A stretch of 64,000 nucleotides of DNA from JBFXAF01 sp050184585. Its GTDB lineage: Bacteria; Pseudomonadota; Alphaproteobacteria; Rhizobiales; Rhizobiaceae. Below, piece after piece: positions 18,812 through 27,168 of this stretch; the first letter of the stretch is position 1, and every line of letters begins with the position of its first letter. The notes beneath the pieces are model-generated. The model saw only the letters and a list, made by a program, of their open reading frames with translations, had not been told where the DNA came from and made no database searches. The translations under genes were made by a program, and so were the position numbers. Location: positions 558,001 through 622,000 of the forward strand of contig JBFXAF010000001.1 in NCBI GenBank assembly GCA_050184585.1, given 5' to 3'.

Positions 18812-19944
18812 CGAGGGCTTCCCTTGCGGTCGTTCGAGGTCTCGTTGTCCTTCCACGCCGGCAGGAGGATCCTGAAGGTGGTGCCGCGCGGCGAGGAGTC
18901 ACATTCGATGACGCCTCCGTGCTCGCCGACGATCTTGGCGACCAGCGCGAGGCCGAGGCCGGACCCGTTCTGCTTCGTCGTCACGAAGGGATCGAACAGG
19001 ATCGGAAGCAGGTCGTCGGATACTCCCGGTCCGTTGTCGTGGACGCAAAACTCGAGCGGCAGCGAGACCCGGTCCTGGCTGCCGGGCACGGTCACCCGTA
19101 TGCCGGCGCGGAAAGCGGTCGACAGCGTGATCTCTCCCGCCGGATCGTCACCAATCGCTTCGGCCGCGTTCTTCACCAGGTTGAGGAAGACCTGCACGAG
19201 CTGATCGCGATTGCCGAACACCGGCGGCAGGGAAGGATCGTAGTCCTCGAGAATCCTGGCGCGGTTGGCGAAGCCGTTCCTCGCGATCGCCTTCACCCTG
19301 TCGAGTACGACATGGATGTTGACCGGGTGCCTCTCGATCGGGCGCTCGTCGGAGAAGACCTCCATCCGGTCGACGAGGGAGACGATGCGGTCCGTTTCCT
19401 CGGTGATCAGTCTCGTGAGGGCGCGATCATCGTCGCCCACCACGGATTCGAGCAGCTGCGCGGCGCCCCTTATGCCGGACAACGGGTTCTTGATCTCGTG
19501 GGCCAACATGGACGCAAGGCCGGTGACCGAGCGGGCCGCGCCGCGATGGGTCATCTGGCGGTCGATCTTGTCAGCCATCGACCGCTCCTGGAACATGATC
19601 ACCACCGAGCCGGGCAGTTCGGCCACCGGCGCGACGTAGATGTCGACGATTCGATCGAAGCCGAGGCGCGGCGAGGAGACGTCGACACGGTACTCGTTGA
19701 CCGGCGCGCGGCGCTCCCGAACCTGGTCGATGAGAGCAAGCAGCGGGCTTCCGAACGGAATGAAGCGCGCCAGCGTATTTCGGGCGAGGATTGCCGCGCT
19801 CGACTTGAAGAAATCCTCGGCGTCGGCATTGGCGAAGGTGATGACGTCGTCCTGGCCGACCATGATGACCGGGCGTCGGATGGTGTTGAGCACGATTTGC
19901 GCGTTGTCGCTTTCGGGCGCCTGGGTCGTGATGGGAACGTTCAT
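18808..19944 (-). CDS. ntrB: Nitrogen regulation sensor kinase/phosphatase NtrB
   Basis: Soluble histidine kinase that phosphorylates or dephosphorylates NtrC under control of PII protein. 378 residues: PAS domain in the first 130 (IVLNTIRRPVIMVGQDDVIT), the HisKA box LASMLAHEIKNPLSGIRGAA with the phospho-accepting His, and HATPase motifs NLVKNAAEAIG, HDNGPGVSDDL and GSGLGLALVAKI. No transmembrane segment, as expected. Its start overlaps the dusB stop by four bases, the classic nifR3-ntrB-ntrC order. Confidence 0.96.
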   Translation of the reverse strand: MNVPITTQAPESDNAQIVLNTIRRPVIMVGQDDVITFANADAEDFFKSSAAILARNTLARFIPFGSPLLALIDQVRERRAPVNEYRVDVSSPRLGFDRIVDIYVAPVAELPGSVVIMFQERSMADKIDRQMTHRGAARSVTGLASMLAHEIKNPLSGIRGAAQLLESVVGDDDRALTRLITEETDRIVSLVDRMEVFSDERPIERHPVNIHVVLDRVKAIARNGFANRARILEDYDPSLPPVFGNRDQLVQVFLNLVKNAAEAIGDDPAGEITLSTAFRAGIRVTVPGSQDRVSLPLEFCVHDNGPGVSDDLLPILFDPFVTTKQNGSGLGLALVAKIVGEHGGVIECDSSPRGTTFRILLPAWKDNETSNDRKGSPR

Positions 19945-20963
19945 GCCGCGCGCCTGCCGAGATCGGCGTCCGCGAACGCACGACGCAAGGCGTGGACCAC
20001 CGCCCCCGGCTCGATCGATGTCACGACAGTCGTTCGGACGCCCGAGTCGGCGGCGGGAGCGTGGCGATCGAGGTACCAGCCGAGATGCTTGCGCGCCTGT
20101 CTGAGACCACTCGCGACCCCATACAGGCCGAGCATGTCCTCATAATGCGCGACGACGTAGTCGGCGATTGCCTGCGGATCATCCGGCGCCGCTGCGCCGG
20201 GGACCGCGCCGAGCGCCGCGGCGATCGCCCCGGCCGTCCAGGGCGCGCCGTAGTGGGCTCGTCCGATCATCACCGCATCCGCGCCCGACTGCTCCGCGAT
20301 CTCAAGCGCATCGACCGCGGACATGACGTCGCCGTTGGCGACCAGCGGAATTGAAATCGCCTCCCGCACGCGCCGGATCGCTCGCCAGTCAGCCCTGCCC
20401 TGATAGAACTGGCACCGCGTTCGCCCGTGTACGGTGATCATCGCGACGCCCGACTGCTCGGCGCGGCGCGCGATATGGGGCGCATTGAGCGCAGCCTCGT
20501 CCCAGCCCAGCCGCATCTTCACCGTCACCGGCACCGGAACGGCCGCGACGACGGCGTCGATCAATCGCAGTGCGACGTCCGGTTCGCGCATCAAGGCCGA
20601 ACCGCAGTAGCCACCGGTCACCTTCTTGGCCGGACAACCCATGTTGATGTCGATGATGTCGGCGCCTTCGCCGATGGCGATCCGCGCCGCCTCCGCCATC
20701 GCGCGTTCTTCACGGCCAGCCAGTTGGACCATGTGGACATCGAGGCCGGCCGGCCTGACGACGCGAAGCTCCGACCCCGGCCTGCCCCGGGCAAGTTCGC
20801 CGCTGGCGATCATCTCCGAAACGACGAGCCCGGCTCCATGGGCATGAGCACGCCCGCGAAAAGGCAGATCGGTAATGCCCGACATCGGGGCAAGGAAAAC
20901 ACGGTTGCGGATCGACACGCCGCCCACCTGGAGCGGCCGGGCAAGGACACCGGAATCAGGCAT
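19941..20963 (-). CDS. dusB: tRNA-dihydrouridine synthase (NifR3)
   Basis: FMN-dependent reduction of specific uridines in tRNA to dihydrouridine. About 340 residues in a TIM barrel: FLAPMSGITDLPFRGRAHA (FMN site), IDINMGCPAKKVTGGY with the catalytic Cys, VPVTVKMRLGWD, ITVHGRTRCQFYQGRADW and PLVANGDVMSA. The ATG at 20963 is chosen over an upstream TTG at 20969. As first gene of the nifR3-ntrBC operon it shares its promoter with ntrB and ntrC, a long-known alphaproteobacterial arrangement. Confidence 0.95.
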   Translation of the reverse strand: MPDSGVLARPLQVGGVSIRNRVFLAPMSGITDLPFRGRAHAHGAGLVVSEMIASGELARGRPGSELRVVRPAGLDVHMVQLAGREERAMAEAARIAIGEGADIIDINMGCPAKKVTGGYCGSALMREPDVALRLIDAVVAAVPVPVTVKMRLGWDEAALNAPHIARRAEQSGVAMITVHGRTRCQFYQGRADWRAIRRVREAISIPLVANGDVMSAVDALEIAEQSGADAVMIGRAHYGAPWTAGAIAAALGAVPGAAAPDDPQAIADYVVAHYEDMLGLYGVASGLRQARKHLGWYLDRHAPAADSGVRTTVVTSIEPGAVVHALRRAFADADLGRRAA

Positions 20964-20998
20964 GCACAAATACCAAGCATTTCATCATGCTGCTCATT

Positions 20999-21027
20999 TC
21001 CTAGCCAGTTCCACCTTCTTGTGCAAC
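20999..21027 (-). promoter_or_regulatory. Candidate promoter of dusB-ntrBC
   Basis: In the 131-base divergent gap between dusB and ispDF, the minus strand has GTTGCA (21027-21022), a 17-base spacer and CTAGGA (21004-20999), 35 bases before the dusB ATG. This fits the rhizobial housekeeping pattern CTTGAC-N17-CTATAT at the more important positions, but only partly. Confidence 0.35.
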
Positions 21028-21094
21028 TGCGAATTGGGCCGAAGCAGCGGCCGGCCGCTGGCAATCCGACGGACGACCGGCTATCGATCCAACC

Positions 21095-22321
21095 ATGGCG
21101 CAAGGGCGACCCGAACCAACCGCCCGGAAGGGCCTTGTCGGCGCGGTGATCGTCGCCGCCGGCCGGGGCGAGCGCGCGGGCCAGTCCGCTGAAGGCCCCA
21201 AGCAATACCGGCGCATCGGCGGCGTTCCGGTGATCCGCAGAACCCTCGAGACCTTCGCGGCACACCCGTCCGTAGGCCCGATCGTCGTCGTCGTCCATCC
21301 CGACGACCATGACCTGCTGGCGGTCGCAGCAGGCGAGCTTCTCACGCGGGTGCAGGTCACCGACGGCGGTGCGACGAGACAGGATTCGGTGCGTCTCGGC
21401 CTCCAGTCGCTTCGGGCGGACGCGCCCGAGCGCGTGCTCATCCACGACGCCGCGCGTCCGTTCGTCGATGCGGCGCTGATCGACCGGACGGTCGCAGCCA
21501 TCGGACCGCGCGAGGCCGCCCTGCCCGCGCTCGCCGTATCCGACACCCTGAAGCGCGGCGGGGCGAACGGCATTGTGACCGCCACGATGGATCGGGCCGA
21601 CCTCCATGCCGCGCAGACGCCGCAAGGCTTTCCTTTCTGGCCGATCCTGGCCGCGCACATGAAGGCGGCCACGCTCGGCAAGACCGCCTTCACCGACGAT
21701 GCGGCCGTGGCCGAATGGGCGAACATGCCAGTCAGGCTGGTTGAAGGGTCGCCGGACAATGTGAAGCTCACCTGGGCGCGAGAGATCGAGGCCGCCGATC
21801 GACGCCTGTCGGGCAGCATGGCGTTTCCCGACGTGCGCACCGGCAACGGCTACGACGTGCACGCATTCGAGACGGGAGACGCGGTTATCCTGTGCGGCGT
21901 CGCCATCCCCCATACGAAGCGACTGTCCGGCCATTCGGACGCCGACGTCGGGCTTCATGCGTTGACGGACGCCCTGCTCGCGACACTGAGCGAGGGCGAC
22001 ATCGGCACACATTTCCCTCCGTCGGATCCGCAATGGAAAGGCGCCCCGTCGCGCATCTTCGTCGAGCATGCCGCGAATCTCGTTCGCGCCTCGGGAGGCC
22101 GCATCGCCCATTGCGACGTCACGTTGATCGCCGAAGCGCCGAAGGTTGGCCCGCACCGGGCCGCGATGCAGTCCGCCATGGCGTCCATGCTTCGCATTTC
22201 CCCCGGGCGCGTGTCGATCAAGGCGACAACGAACGAACGGCTCGGTTTCGTCGGACGCGAGGAAGGGATCGCGGCGATCGCCACGGCGACGGTCGTGTTT
22301 CCCGGGAACCTGCCGGAATGA
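21095..22321 (+). CDS. ispDF: Bifunctional IspD/IspF isoprenoid enzyme
   Basis: Fused MEP-pathway enzyme: 2-C-methyl-D-erythritol 4-phosphate cytidylyltransferase (IspD, about residues 14-235) and 2-C-methyl-D-erythritol 2,4-cyclodiphosphate synthase (IspF, about 248-408). IspD shows VIVAAGRGERAGQ, GPKQYRRIGG and LIHDAARPFVD. IspF shows GNGYDVHAFETGD, LSGHSDADVGLHALTDALL, GDIGTHFPPSD and the C-terminal KATTNERLGFVGREEGIAA. The fusion is common in alphaproteobacteria. The ATG at 21095 lies 30 bases before the start of the IspD homology. The 3' end overlaps the next gene by four bases. Confidence 0.96.
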   Translation: MAQGRPEPTARKGLVGAVIVAAGRGERAGQSAEGPKQYRRIGGVPVIRRTLETFAAHPSVGPIVVVVHPDDHDLLAVAAGELLTRVQVTDGGATRQDSVRLGLQSLRADAPERVLIHDAARPFVDAALIDRTVAAIGPREAALPALAVSDTLKRGGANGIVTATMDRADLHAAQTPQGFPFWPILAAHMKAATLGKTAFTDDAAVAEWANMPVRLVEGSPDNVKLTWAREIEAADRRLSGSMAFPDVRTGNGYDVHAFETGDAVILCGVAIPHTKRLSGHSDADVGLHALTDALLATLSEGDIGTHFPPSDPQWKGAPSRIFVEHAANLVRASGGRIAHCDVTLIAEAPKVGPHRAAMQSAMASMLRISPGRVSIKATTNERLGFVGREEGIAAIATATVVFPGNLPE

Positions 22322-22803
22322 GCGACCTTGCCGATCTCGCCGACGCCTTCCTGAAGGCTTGCCAGGAAAAGCAGATCCTGTCGGCAACGGCCGAGTCCTG
22401 CACCGGCGGACTGATCATCGCGCTGCTGACCGACATCCCAGGCTCGTCGTCAATGGTCGATCGCGGCTTCGTGACCTACTCCAACGAGGCCAAGATCGAG
22501 ATGCTCGGGGTTTCGCCCGCGACGCTCGACGCGCATGGCGCGGTGTCCCGCGAAACGGCTCTGGAGATGGCCGCCGGCGCGCTGGCGCGTTCGCACGCGG
22601 GCATCGCGCTTTCCGTGACCGGGATCGCCGGGCCGGACGGAGGCTCGGCGGAGAAGCCGGTGGGCCTCGTCTGGTTCGGCGTCGCCGTGAGTGGCAGACC
22701 GCCACATGCGGAGAAGCGGCAATTCGAGAACAGGGGCCGCGACTACGTCCGGAAGGAGACCGTCAGGATCTCGCTGACACTCGGCCTCGACGCCCTGCGC
22801 TGA
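22318..22803 (+). CDS. CinA C-terminal-domain protein (nicotinamide-nucleotide amidase, PncC-type)
   Basis: 161-residue stand-alone CinA C-terminal domain. Characterised members deamidate NMN to nicotinate mononucleotide in pyridine nucleotide salvage. Visible: SATAESCTGGLIIALLTDIP with the catalytic serine/threonine region, VSRETALEMAAGALARS, and VTGIAGPDGGSAEKPVGLVW. The N-terminal molybdopterin-like domain of full CinA is absent, as is usual here. The ATG overlaps the ispDF stop. The gene converges on the RatA-like gene, with the palindromic element between them. Confidence 0.9.
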   Translation: MSDLADLADAFLKACQEKQILSATAESCTGGLIIALLTDIPGSSSMVDRGFVTYSNEAKIEMLGVSPATLDAHGAVSRETALEMAAGALARSHAGIALSVTGIAGPDGGSAEKPVGLVWFGVAVSGRPPHAEKRQFENRGRDYVRKETVRISLTLGLDALR

Positions 22804-22813
22804 TGCCGTCCCC

Positions 22814-23122
22814 TAGAGCCTTTCATCTCTTGATGGAATCGCTCTGCCGGAGGGAATTCGGGCCAAGGTCGAGGGCTTCGGCGAAGGTCGATGTGGTGCA
22901 TCGGCCGAGCCGGAGACCGAAGGATTTGGCCCGGGTTGACCCGGCCCCCCAGGACGTTTTGTTGGTTTGCAAAGCAAACCAACGGGTGGTTTCCCGCTGG
23001 CGGGCGCCCGCTTCGTCGGGCGGACTTGGCCGATGCACCACATCGACCTTCGCCGTCCTCCTGGCGGATCGCCTCGCCATCGGAGAAACAGAGCTGTTTC
23101 CATCAAGAGATGAAAGGCTCTA
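22814..23122. repeat. 309-base nested inverted-repeat (MITE- or palindromic-type) element
   Basis: This fills the only gene-free stretch longer than 300 bases. The outer arms are perfect 24-base inverted repeats at 22814-22837 and 23099-23122, beginning TAGAGCCTTTCATCTCTTGA. An inner perfect 27-base pair lies at 22880-22906 and 23028-23054. The centre holds a hairpin at 22961-22983 (gttggtttgc, loop aaa, gcaaaccaac), and there is a 12-base palindrome at 23000-23011. No transposase or credible coding region is inside; short open frames on both strands follow from the symmetry. The right end starts with TAG on the minus strand, which is the stop codon of the RatA-like gene. It lies between convergent genes and could also end transcription from both sides. 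Confidence 0.8.
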
Positions 23123-23581
23123 AGCGCCCTCCCGCGGACCGTACACGGCGTCGGCCCGCTTCTCGAACGCCTCCGCGAACATGCGGAACGCGCGGTCGAA
23201 CATCGCGCCCATCATGACGCCCAGGATGCGGCTCTTGAATTCGTAGTCGATCGAGAAGCGCACATCGCACCCGCCGCCGGGCGCAGGCTCGAAGGCCCAC
23301 TGGTTGGACAGGTACTTGAACGGACCGTCGATATACTTGACGTCGATCGCCCGCGCATCGGGATCGAGGAAGACCTGGGTCGTAAACGTCTCGCGGATCG
23401 CCATGTAGCCCACCGTCATGTCGGCCATGAGCACGCTGCGCCCCTCTCGCCCCTTGCGCGAGCGCACCGTCAGCGCTTCGCAGAGCGGCAGGAACTCGGG
23501 ATATCTCTCCACGTCGGCGACGAGGGCGAACATCGCGTCGGGGCCGTGCCTGACCCGGCGCGTGACGTCGAATTTCGGCAC
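23120..23581 (-). CDS. RatA/COQ10-type START-fold protein
   Basis: About 153 residues of the polyketide-cyclase/COQ10 family. Such proteins bind ubiquinone or its precursors (COQ10) or, in E. coli, were described as RatA, a ribosome-association inhibitor. For this gene the ubiquinone-binding role is as likely as a toxin role. Visible: VERYPEFLPLCEALTVRSR, FTTQVFLDPD and FKYLSNQWAFEP. The start is GTG at 23581, two bases after the lipA stop; no ATG fits. The stop codon lies inside the terminal repeat of the palindromic element, so the last residues may have been altered by the insertion. Confidence 0.85.
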   Translation of the reverse strand: MPKFDVTRRVRHGPDAMFALVADVERYPEFLPLCEALTVRSRKGREGRSVLMADMTVGYMAIRETFTTQVFLDPDARAIDVKYIDGPFKYLSNQWAFEPAPGGGCDVRFSIDYEFKSRILGVMMGAMFDRAFRMFAEAFEKRADAVYGPREGA

Positions 23582-23583
23582 GA

Positions 23584-24546
23584 CTACGGCTTGGCCGCGA
23601 GATGCGCCTCGCGGGCGGCGCGCAGCCGGGCGAAGTCGTCGCCCGCATGGTGCGACGAGCGCGTCAGCGGGCTGGCCGCGACCATGAGGAAGCCCTTTGC
23701 GTAGGCGACAGTCTCGTAGGACCTGAACTCGTCGGGGGTGACGAAGCCCATCACCGCGTGGTGCTTGCGCGATGGGGCGAGGTACTGGCCGATGGTGATG
23801 AAGTCGACATTGGCGGAGCGCAAATCGTCCATGAGCTGGAGCACCTCGTTCCGTTCCTCGCCCAGCCCGACCATGATGCCGGACTTGGTGAAGATCGACG
23901 GGTCGAGTTCCTTGACCCGCTGCAGGAGACGCAGGGAATGGAAGTAGCGCGCGCCCGGGCGCACCGTGAGATACTTCGACGGCACAGTCTCGAGGTTGTG
24001 GTTGAACACGTCCGGTTTCGCCGCGACGACCTTTTCCAGCGCTCCATCCTTGCGCAGGAAGTCGGGCGTGAGGATCTCGATGGTCGTGCCGGGCGACAGG
24101 CGCCGGATCGCGTGGATCACCTCGACGAAATGCTGCGCGCCGCCGTCGGGCAAATCGTCGCGGTCGACCGAGGTGATGACGACGTGGGTCAGCCCCATCT
24201 TCGCGACCGCGCGGCCGACGCTTTCGGGTTCGCCAGGATCGAGCGCGGTCGGGATGCCGGTGGCGACGTTGCAGAAGGCGCAGGCCCGCGTGCAGATCTC
24301 GCCCATGATCATGAAGGTGGCGTGCTTCTTGTCCCAGCATTCGCCGATGTTGGGGCAGCCCGCCTCCTCGCAGACGGTGACGAGGCCAAGCGACTTCACG
24401 ATCTCGCGCGTCTCCTGATAGCCGCGCGAGACCGGCGCCTTCACCCGAATCCAGTCCGGCTTGCGCAGCACCTCCTGGTCAGGCCGATGAGCCTTCTCGG
24501 GATGGCGCGGACGGGGGCGCGAGATGTTGTCGAGAACGGTGACCAT
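23584..24546 (-). CDS. lipA: Lipoyl synthase
   Basis: Radical-SAM enzyme inserting two sulfurs into octanoyl groups on lipoyl domains. 320 residues with the auxiliary cluster cysteines Cys59, Cys64 and Cys70 (CEEAGCPNIGEC) and the radical-SAM cluster Cys85, Cys89 and Cys92 (CTRACAFC). HVVITSVDRDDLPDGGA and GIMVGLGE are family motifs; the C-terminal serine cluster ligand is in PLTRSSHHA. Its targets, the lipoyl domains of PdhB and PdhC, are encoded upstream on the same strand, with lpdA between. Confidence 0.96.
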   Translation of the reverse strand: MVTVLDNISRPRPRHPEKAHRPDQEVLRKPDWIRVKAPVSRGYQETREIVKSLGLVTVCEEAGCPNIGECWDKKHATFMIMGEICTRACAFCNVATGIPTALDPGEPESVGRAVAKMGLTHVVITSVDRDDLPDGGAQHFVEVIHAIRRLSPGTTIEILTPDFLRKDGALEKVVAAKPDVFNHNLETVPSKYLTVRPGARYFHSLRLLQRVKELDPSIFTKSGIMVGLGEERNEVLQLMDDLRSANVDFITIGQYLAPSRKHHAVMGFVTPDEFRSYETVAYAKGFLMVAASPLTRSSHHAGDDFARLRAAREAHLAAKP

Positions 24547-24639
24547 ATCCTGATCCGATCGTGTCCGCCGGTCAGCGAACGGTTGCGCAGCATATAGGCC
24601 CGACGGAGCGGCGGTAACAGCCTGCCGACCGCATGGCGG

Positions 24640-26082
24640 TCATGCGTTGAGGGCCTTGCCGTAGGCGTCGAGCACGCTTTCCTTCATCATCTCCGACAGT
24701 GTCGGATGCGGGAAGATCGAGTGCATCAGCTCTTCCTCGGTGGTCTCGAGATTCATCGAGATGACGAAGCCCTGGATCAGTTCGGTCACCTCGGCGCCGA
24801 TCATGTGCGCGCCGAGAAGCTGCCCGGTCTTCCTGTCGAATACCGTCTTGACCATGCCCTGATCCTCGCCGAGCGCCACGGCCTTGCCGTTGGCGAGGAA
24901 GGGGAAGCGGCCGACACGGATGTCATACCCCTTCTCCTTCGCCTTGGCCTCGGTAAGGCCGACCGACGCGACCTGCGGGTTGCAGTAGGTGCAGCCGGGC
25001 ACCAGCAGCCGATCGAGCGGATGCGGGTGAAGGCCGGCGATCTTCTCGACGCAGATGACCCCCTCGTGCTCGGCCTTGTGGGCGAGCATCGGCGGGCCGG
25101 CGACGTCGCCGATGGCGTAAACGCCATTGACGCTGGTGCGGCAATACTCGTCGATCGCAATCGCGCCGCGCTCGATCTTCACCCCCAGTGCCTCAAGCCC
25201 CAGATTTTCCGTGTTGCACTGGACGCCGACCGCCGAAATCAGCCGGTCGGCAGTGATCTTCTCGACCTTGCCGTCCTTCATCTCGACATGGGCGGTCACC
25301 GCGTTCGCCGCCTTCTCGACCTTGGTCACCTTGGCTTCGAGCAGGAACTTCATGCCCTGCTTCTCGAAGCGTCTTTGCGCGAATTTCGAGATCTCCGCGT
25401 CTTCGACCGGCATGACCTGCGGCATCAGTTCGACCACGGTCACCGCGACGCCCATGGTCCGGTAGAAGCTCGCGAATTCGATGCCGATCGCGCCGGAGCC
25501 GATGACGATCAGCGACTTCGGCATCTCCTTGGGCACCATCGCCTCGAAATAGGTCCAGATCAGCTTGCTGTCCGGTTCGATGCCCGGCAGCACACGCGGG
25601 CGCGCGCCGGTCGCGACGATGATGTGCCTGGCCGTGTACGTTCCCTCGCCCAGCGTGTTCTTCGGCGCGGGAACCTGCGGTTCCATCGGTTTCTTGGAAG
25701 GCTTCGTCACGACGATCTCGTTCGGCTTCGTGAGCTTCGCCTCGCCCCAGATCACGTCGACCTTGTTCTTCTTCATCAGGATGCCGACGCCGCCGTTCAT
25801 GCGGGCCGCGACGCCGCGCGAGCGTTCGACCACGGCATTCACGTCGGCCGACACCTTGCCGTCGATCTTCAGTCCGTAGTCCCTGGCGTGCTCGGCATAG
25901 TGGAACACCTCCGCCGAGCGCAGCAGCGCCTTGGTCGGGATGCAGCCCCAGTTGGAGCAGATGCCGCCAAGATGCTCACGCTCGACCAGCGCCGTCTTCA
26001 GGCCAAGCTGTGCAGAGCGCACCGCCGTCACATAGCCGCCCGGTCCACCGCCGATGATGATCACGTCGTAGGTTTCGGCCAT
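24640..26082 (-). CDS. lpdA: Dihydrolipoyl dehydrogenase (E3)
   Basis: FAD- and NAD-dependent oxidation of dihydrolipoyl groups on the E2 of pyruvate dehydrogenase. About 480 residues. FAD loop IIGGGPGGYVTAVRSAQLG, redox-active disulfide Cys42/Cys47 (GGICSNWGCIPTKALL), NAD loop LIVIGSGAIGIEFASFY, and the C-terminal His/Glu of HSIFPHPTLSEMM. An insertion at about residues 125-150 (KPSKKPMEPQVP) is usual in rhizobial PDH-type E3. The ATG at 26082 is preferred over one five codons upstream. Confidence 0.95.
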   Translation of the reverse strand: MAETYDVIIIGGGPGGYVTAVRSAQLGLKTALVEREHLGGICSNWGCIPTKALLRSAEVFHYAEHARDYGLKIDGKVSADVNAVVERSRGVAARMNGGVGILMKKNKVDVIWGEAKLTKPNEIVVTKPSKKPMEPQVPAPKNTLGEGTYTARHIIVATGARPRVLPGIEPDSKLIWTYFEAMVPKEMPKSLIVIGSGAIGIEFASFYRTMGVAVTVVELMPQVMPVEDAEISKFAQRRFEKQGMKFLLEAKVTKVEKAANAVTAHVEMKDGKVEKITADRLISAVGVQCNTENLGLEALGVKIERGAIAIDEYCRTSVNGVYAIGDVAGPPMLAHKAEHEGVICVEKIAGLHPHPLDRLLVPGCTYCNPQVASVGLTEAKAKEKGYDIRVGRFPFLANGKAVALGEDQGMVKTVFDRKTGQLLGAHMIGAEVTELIQGFVISMNLETTEEELMHSIFPHPTLSEMMKESVLDAYGKALNA

Positions 26083-26093
26083 GTCCGTACCTT

Positions 26094-26732
26094 TCAAAGT
26101 CCGAGCATCGACTTGACGACCGGCGCCAGCGCCGAACCGATCGCGCGGGTGTTTTCGGCGTCGAGATGCACGCCGTCGAGCGGCGTGGTCTTCGCGACCG
26201 TACCGGCGTCGACGAAACCGCAGTCTTCCTGTTCCGCGAGGGCGGCGTAAAGCGGCGCGAGCTCGGCCGAAGCGACGTTGCCGCGGGCGAACATCTTCGC
26301 GAACTCGACGTTCTCCGTCGCGGTGACGACCGGCGGCGCCACGAGAAGGATCCCGGGCGCCGGCGCCTCCAGCGGATAGGCATGTCCGCGAACGATCTGC
26401 ACCAGCCGCCGCATGCCATGCTGGGCAGCGAGCGGGTCGCCATGGATCCAGGGCTTCATGTCGTTGGAGCCGAGCAGGATGATCACCAGATCGAGGGGCG
26501 AATGGGTACCGAGCAGCGTCGGCAGGATTCGAGCGCCGTTGCGGTCCTCGCCGGCGAGGTGGTCATCGAAGGCGGTGGTGCGGCCGTTAAGGCCCTCGGC
26601 GATGACCTGCGCGCCCCCGCCCAGGGTCGACTCAAGGACGCTCGGCCAGCGGTCCGCCAAGGCGTGGCGCGACAGCGATGCAGCGTCGTAACCCCAGGTG
26701 AGCGAGTCGCCGAAACAGAGGATGGTCTTCAT
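26094..26732 (-). CDS. SGNH/GDSL-type hydrolase (arylesterase-like)
   Basis: About 212 residues, SGNH-hydrolase family. Block I TILCFGDSLTWGYDA with the catalytic serine, the glycine in EGLNGRTTAFDD, block III LLGSNDMKPW, and block V LDGVHLDAEN with the Asp and His. No signal peptide, so probably cytoplasmic. Its physiological ester substrate is unknown. It lies 11 bases before lpdA and directly after two small membrane protein genes inside the pdh run. A link to lipoyl or acyl metabolism is tempting but is only inference. Confidence 0.85.
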   Translation of the reverse strand: MKTILCFGDSLTWGYDAASLSRHALADRWPSVLESTLGGGAQVIAEGLNGRTTAFDDHLAGEDRNGARILPTLLGTHSPLDLVIILLGSNDMKPWIHGDPLAAQHGMRRLVQIVRGHAYPLEAPAPGILLVAPPVVTATENVEFAKMFARGNVASAELAPLYAALAEQEDCGFVDAGTVAKTTPLDGVHLDAENTRAIGSALAPVVKSMLGL

Positions 26733-26739
26733 GTCCCCT

Positions 26740-27168
26740 TCATGCTCCCGAAACCGGGCCGCGACCGAACCGGACCGCGTAGGCCGACGGCAGCATGCCG
26801 CGCACGATAAGCCACTGGACAAGAACGATCGCGAGCCCCGGCGCCGTCAGGCCGGCGACCAGTCCGGCGTCGCGCGGAAGCAGCGCCTGTCCGCCCTCGA
26901 CGAACTCCCAGGCGACGATGCCGAGACATGCGATAACCAGGATGACGAGAAAGGCGACCGCGACGCGGTTCACCGCGCGGCGGGATTCGGCAAGGAACTG
27001 CGCAACGAAGAAAGGCACAGTGACGACAATGGCGACAAGCACCGTCAGCATCAAGACGAGGATGTACTCCTCCGTCGCGCCGGTCGCGACGGCGAAAATC
27101 TGAGCGACGACCTCGCCGGCGGCCAGCGATGCGACGAAGGCGAGCAGCGAGGCGAAGAACCTGCGCAC
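26740..27168 (-). CDS. Small membrane protein of unknown function
   Basis: About 142 residues and not recognised. Four hydrophobic stretches are visible: FASLLAFVASLAAG near the start, EYILVLMLTVLVAIVVTVPF (about 35-55), VAVAFLVILVIACLGIVAWE (about 70-90), and TAPGLAIVLVQWLIV (about 108-122). It starts with a GTG at 27168 whose G is the last base of the preceding TAG stop, so it is probably translated by coupling with the HdeD-like gene. Eight bases separate it from the GDSL hydrolase. No motif suggests transport or catalysis. Confidence 0.6.
   Translation of the reverse strand: MRRFFASLLAFVASLAAGEVVAQIFAVATGATEEYILVLMLTVLVAIVVTVPFFVAQFLAESRRAVNRVAVAFLVILVIACLGIVAWEFVEGGQALLPRDAGLVAGLTAPGLAIVLVQWLIVRGMLPSAYAVRFGRGPVSGA

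Noticed and set aside
22813..23106. Small open frames on both strands within the palindromic element
   Set aside because: They arise from the symmetry of the element: both strands read similar peptides, there are no ribosome sites and no known domains.
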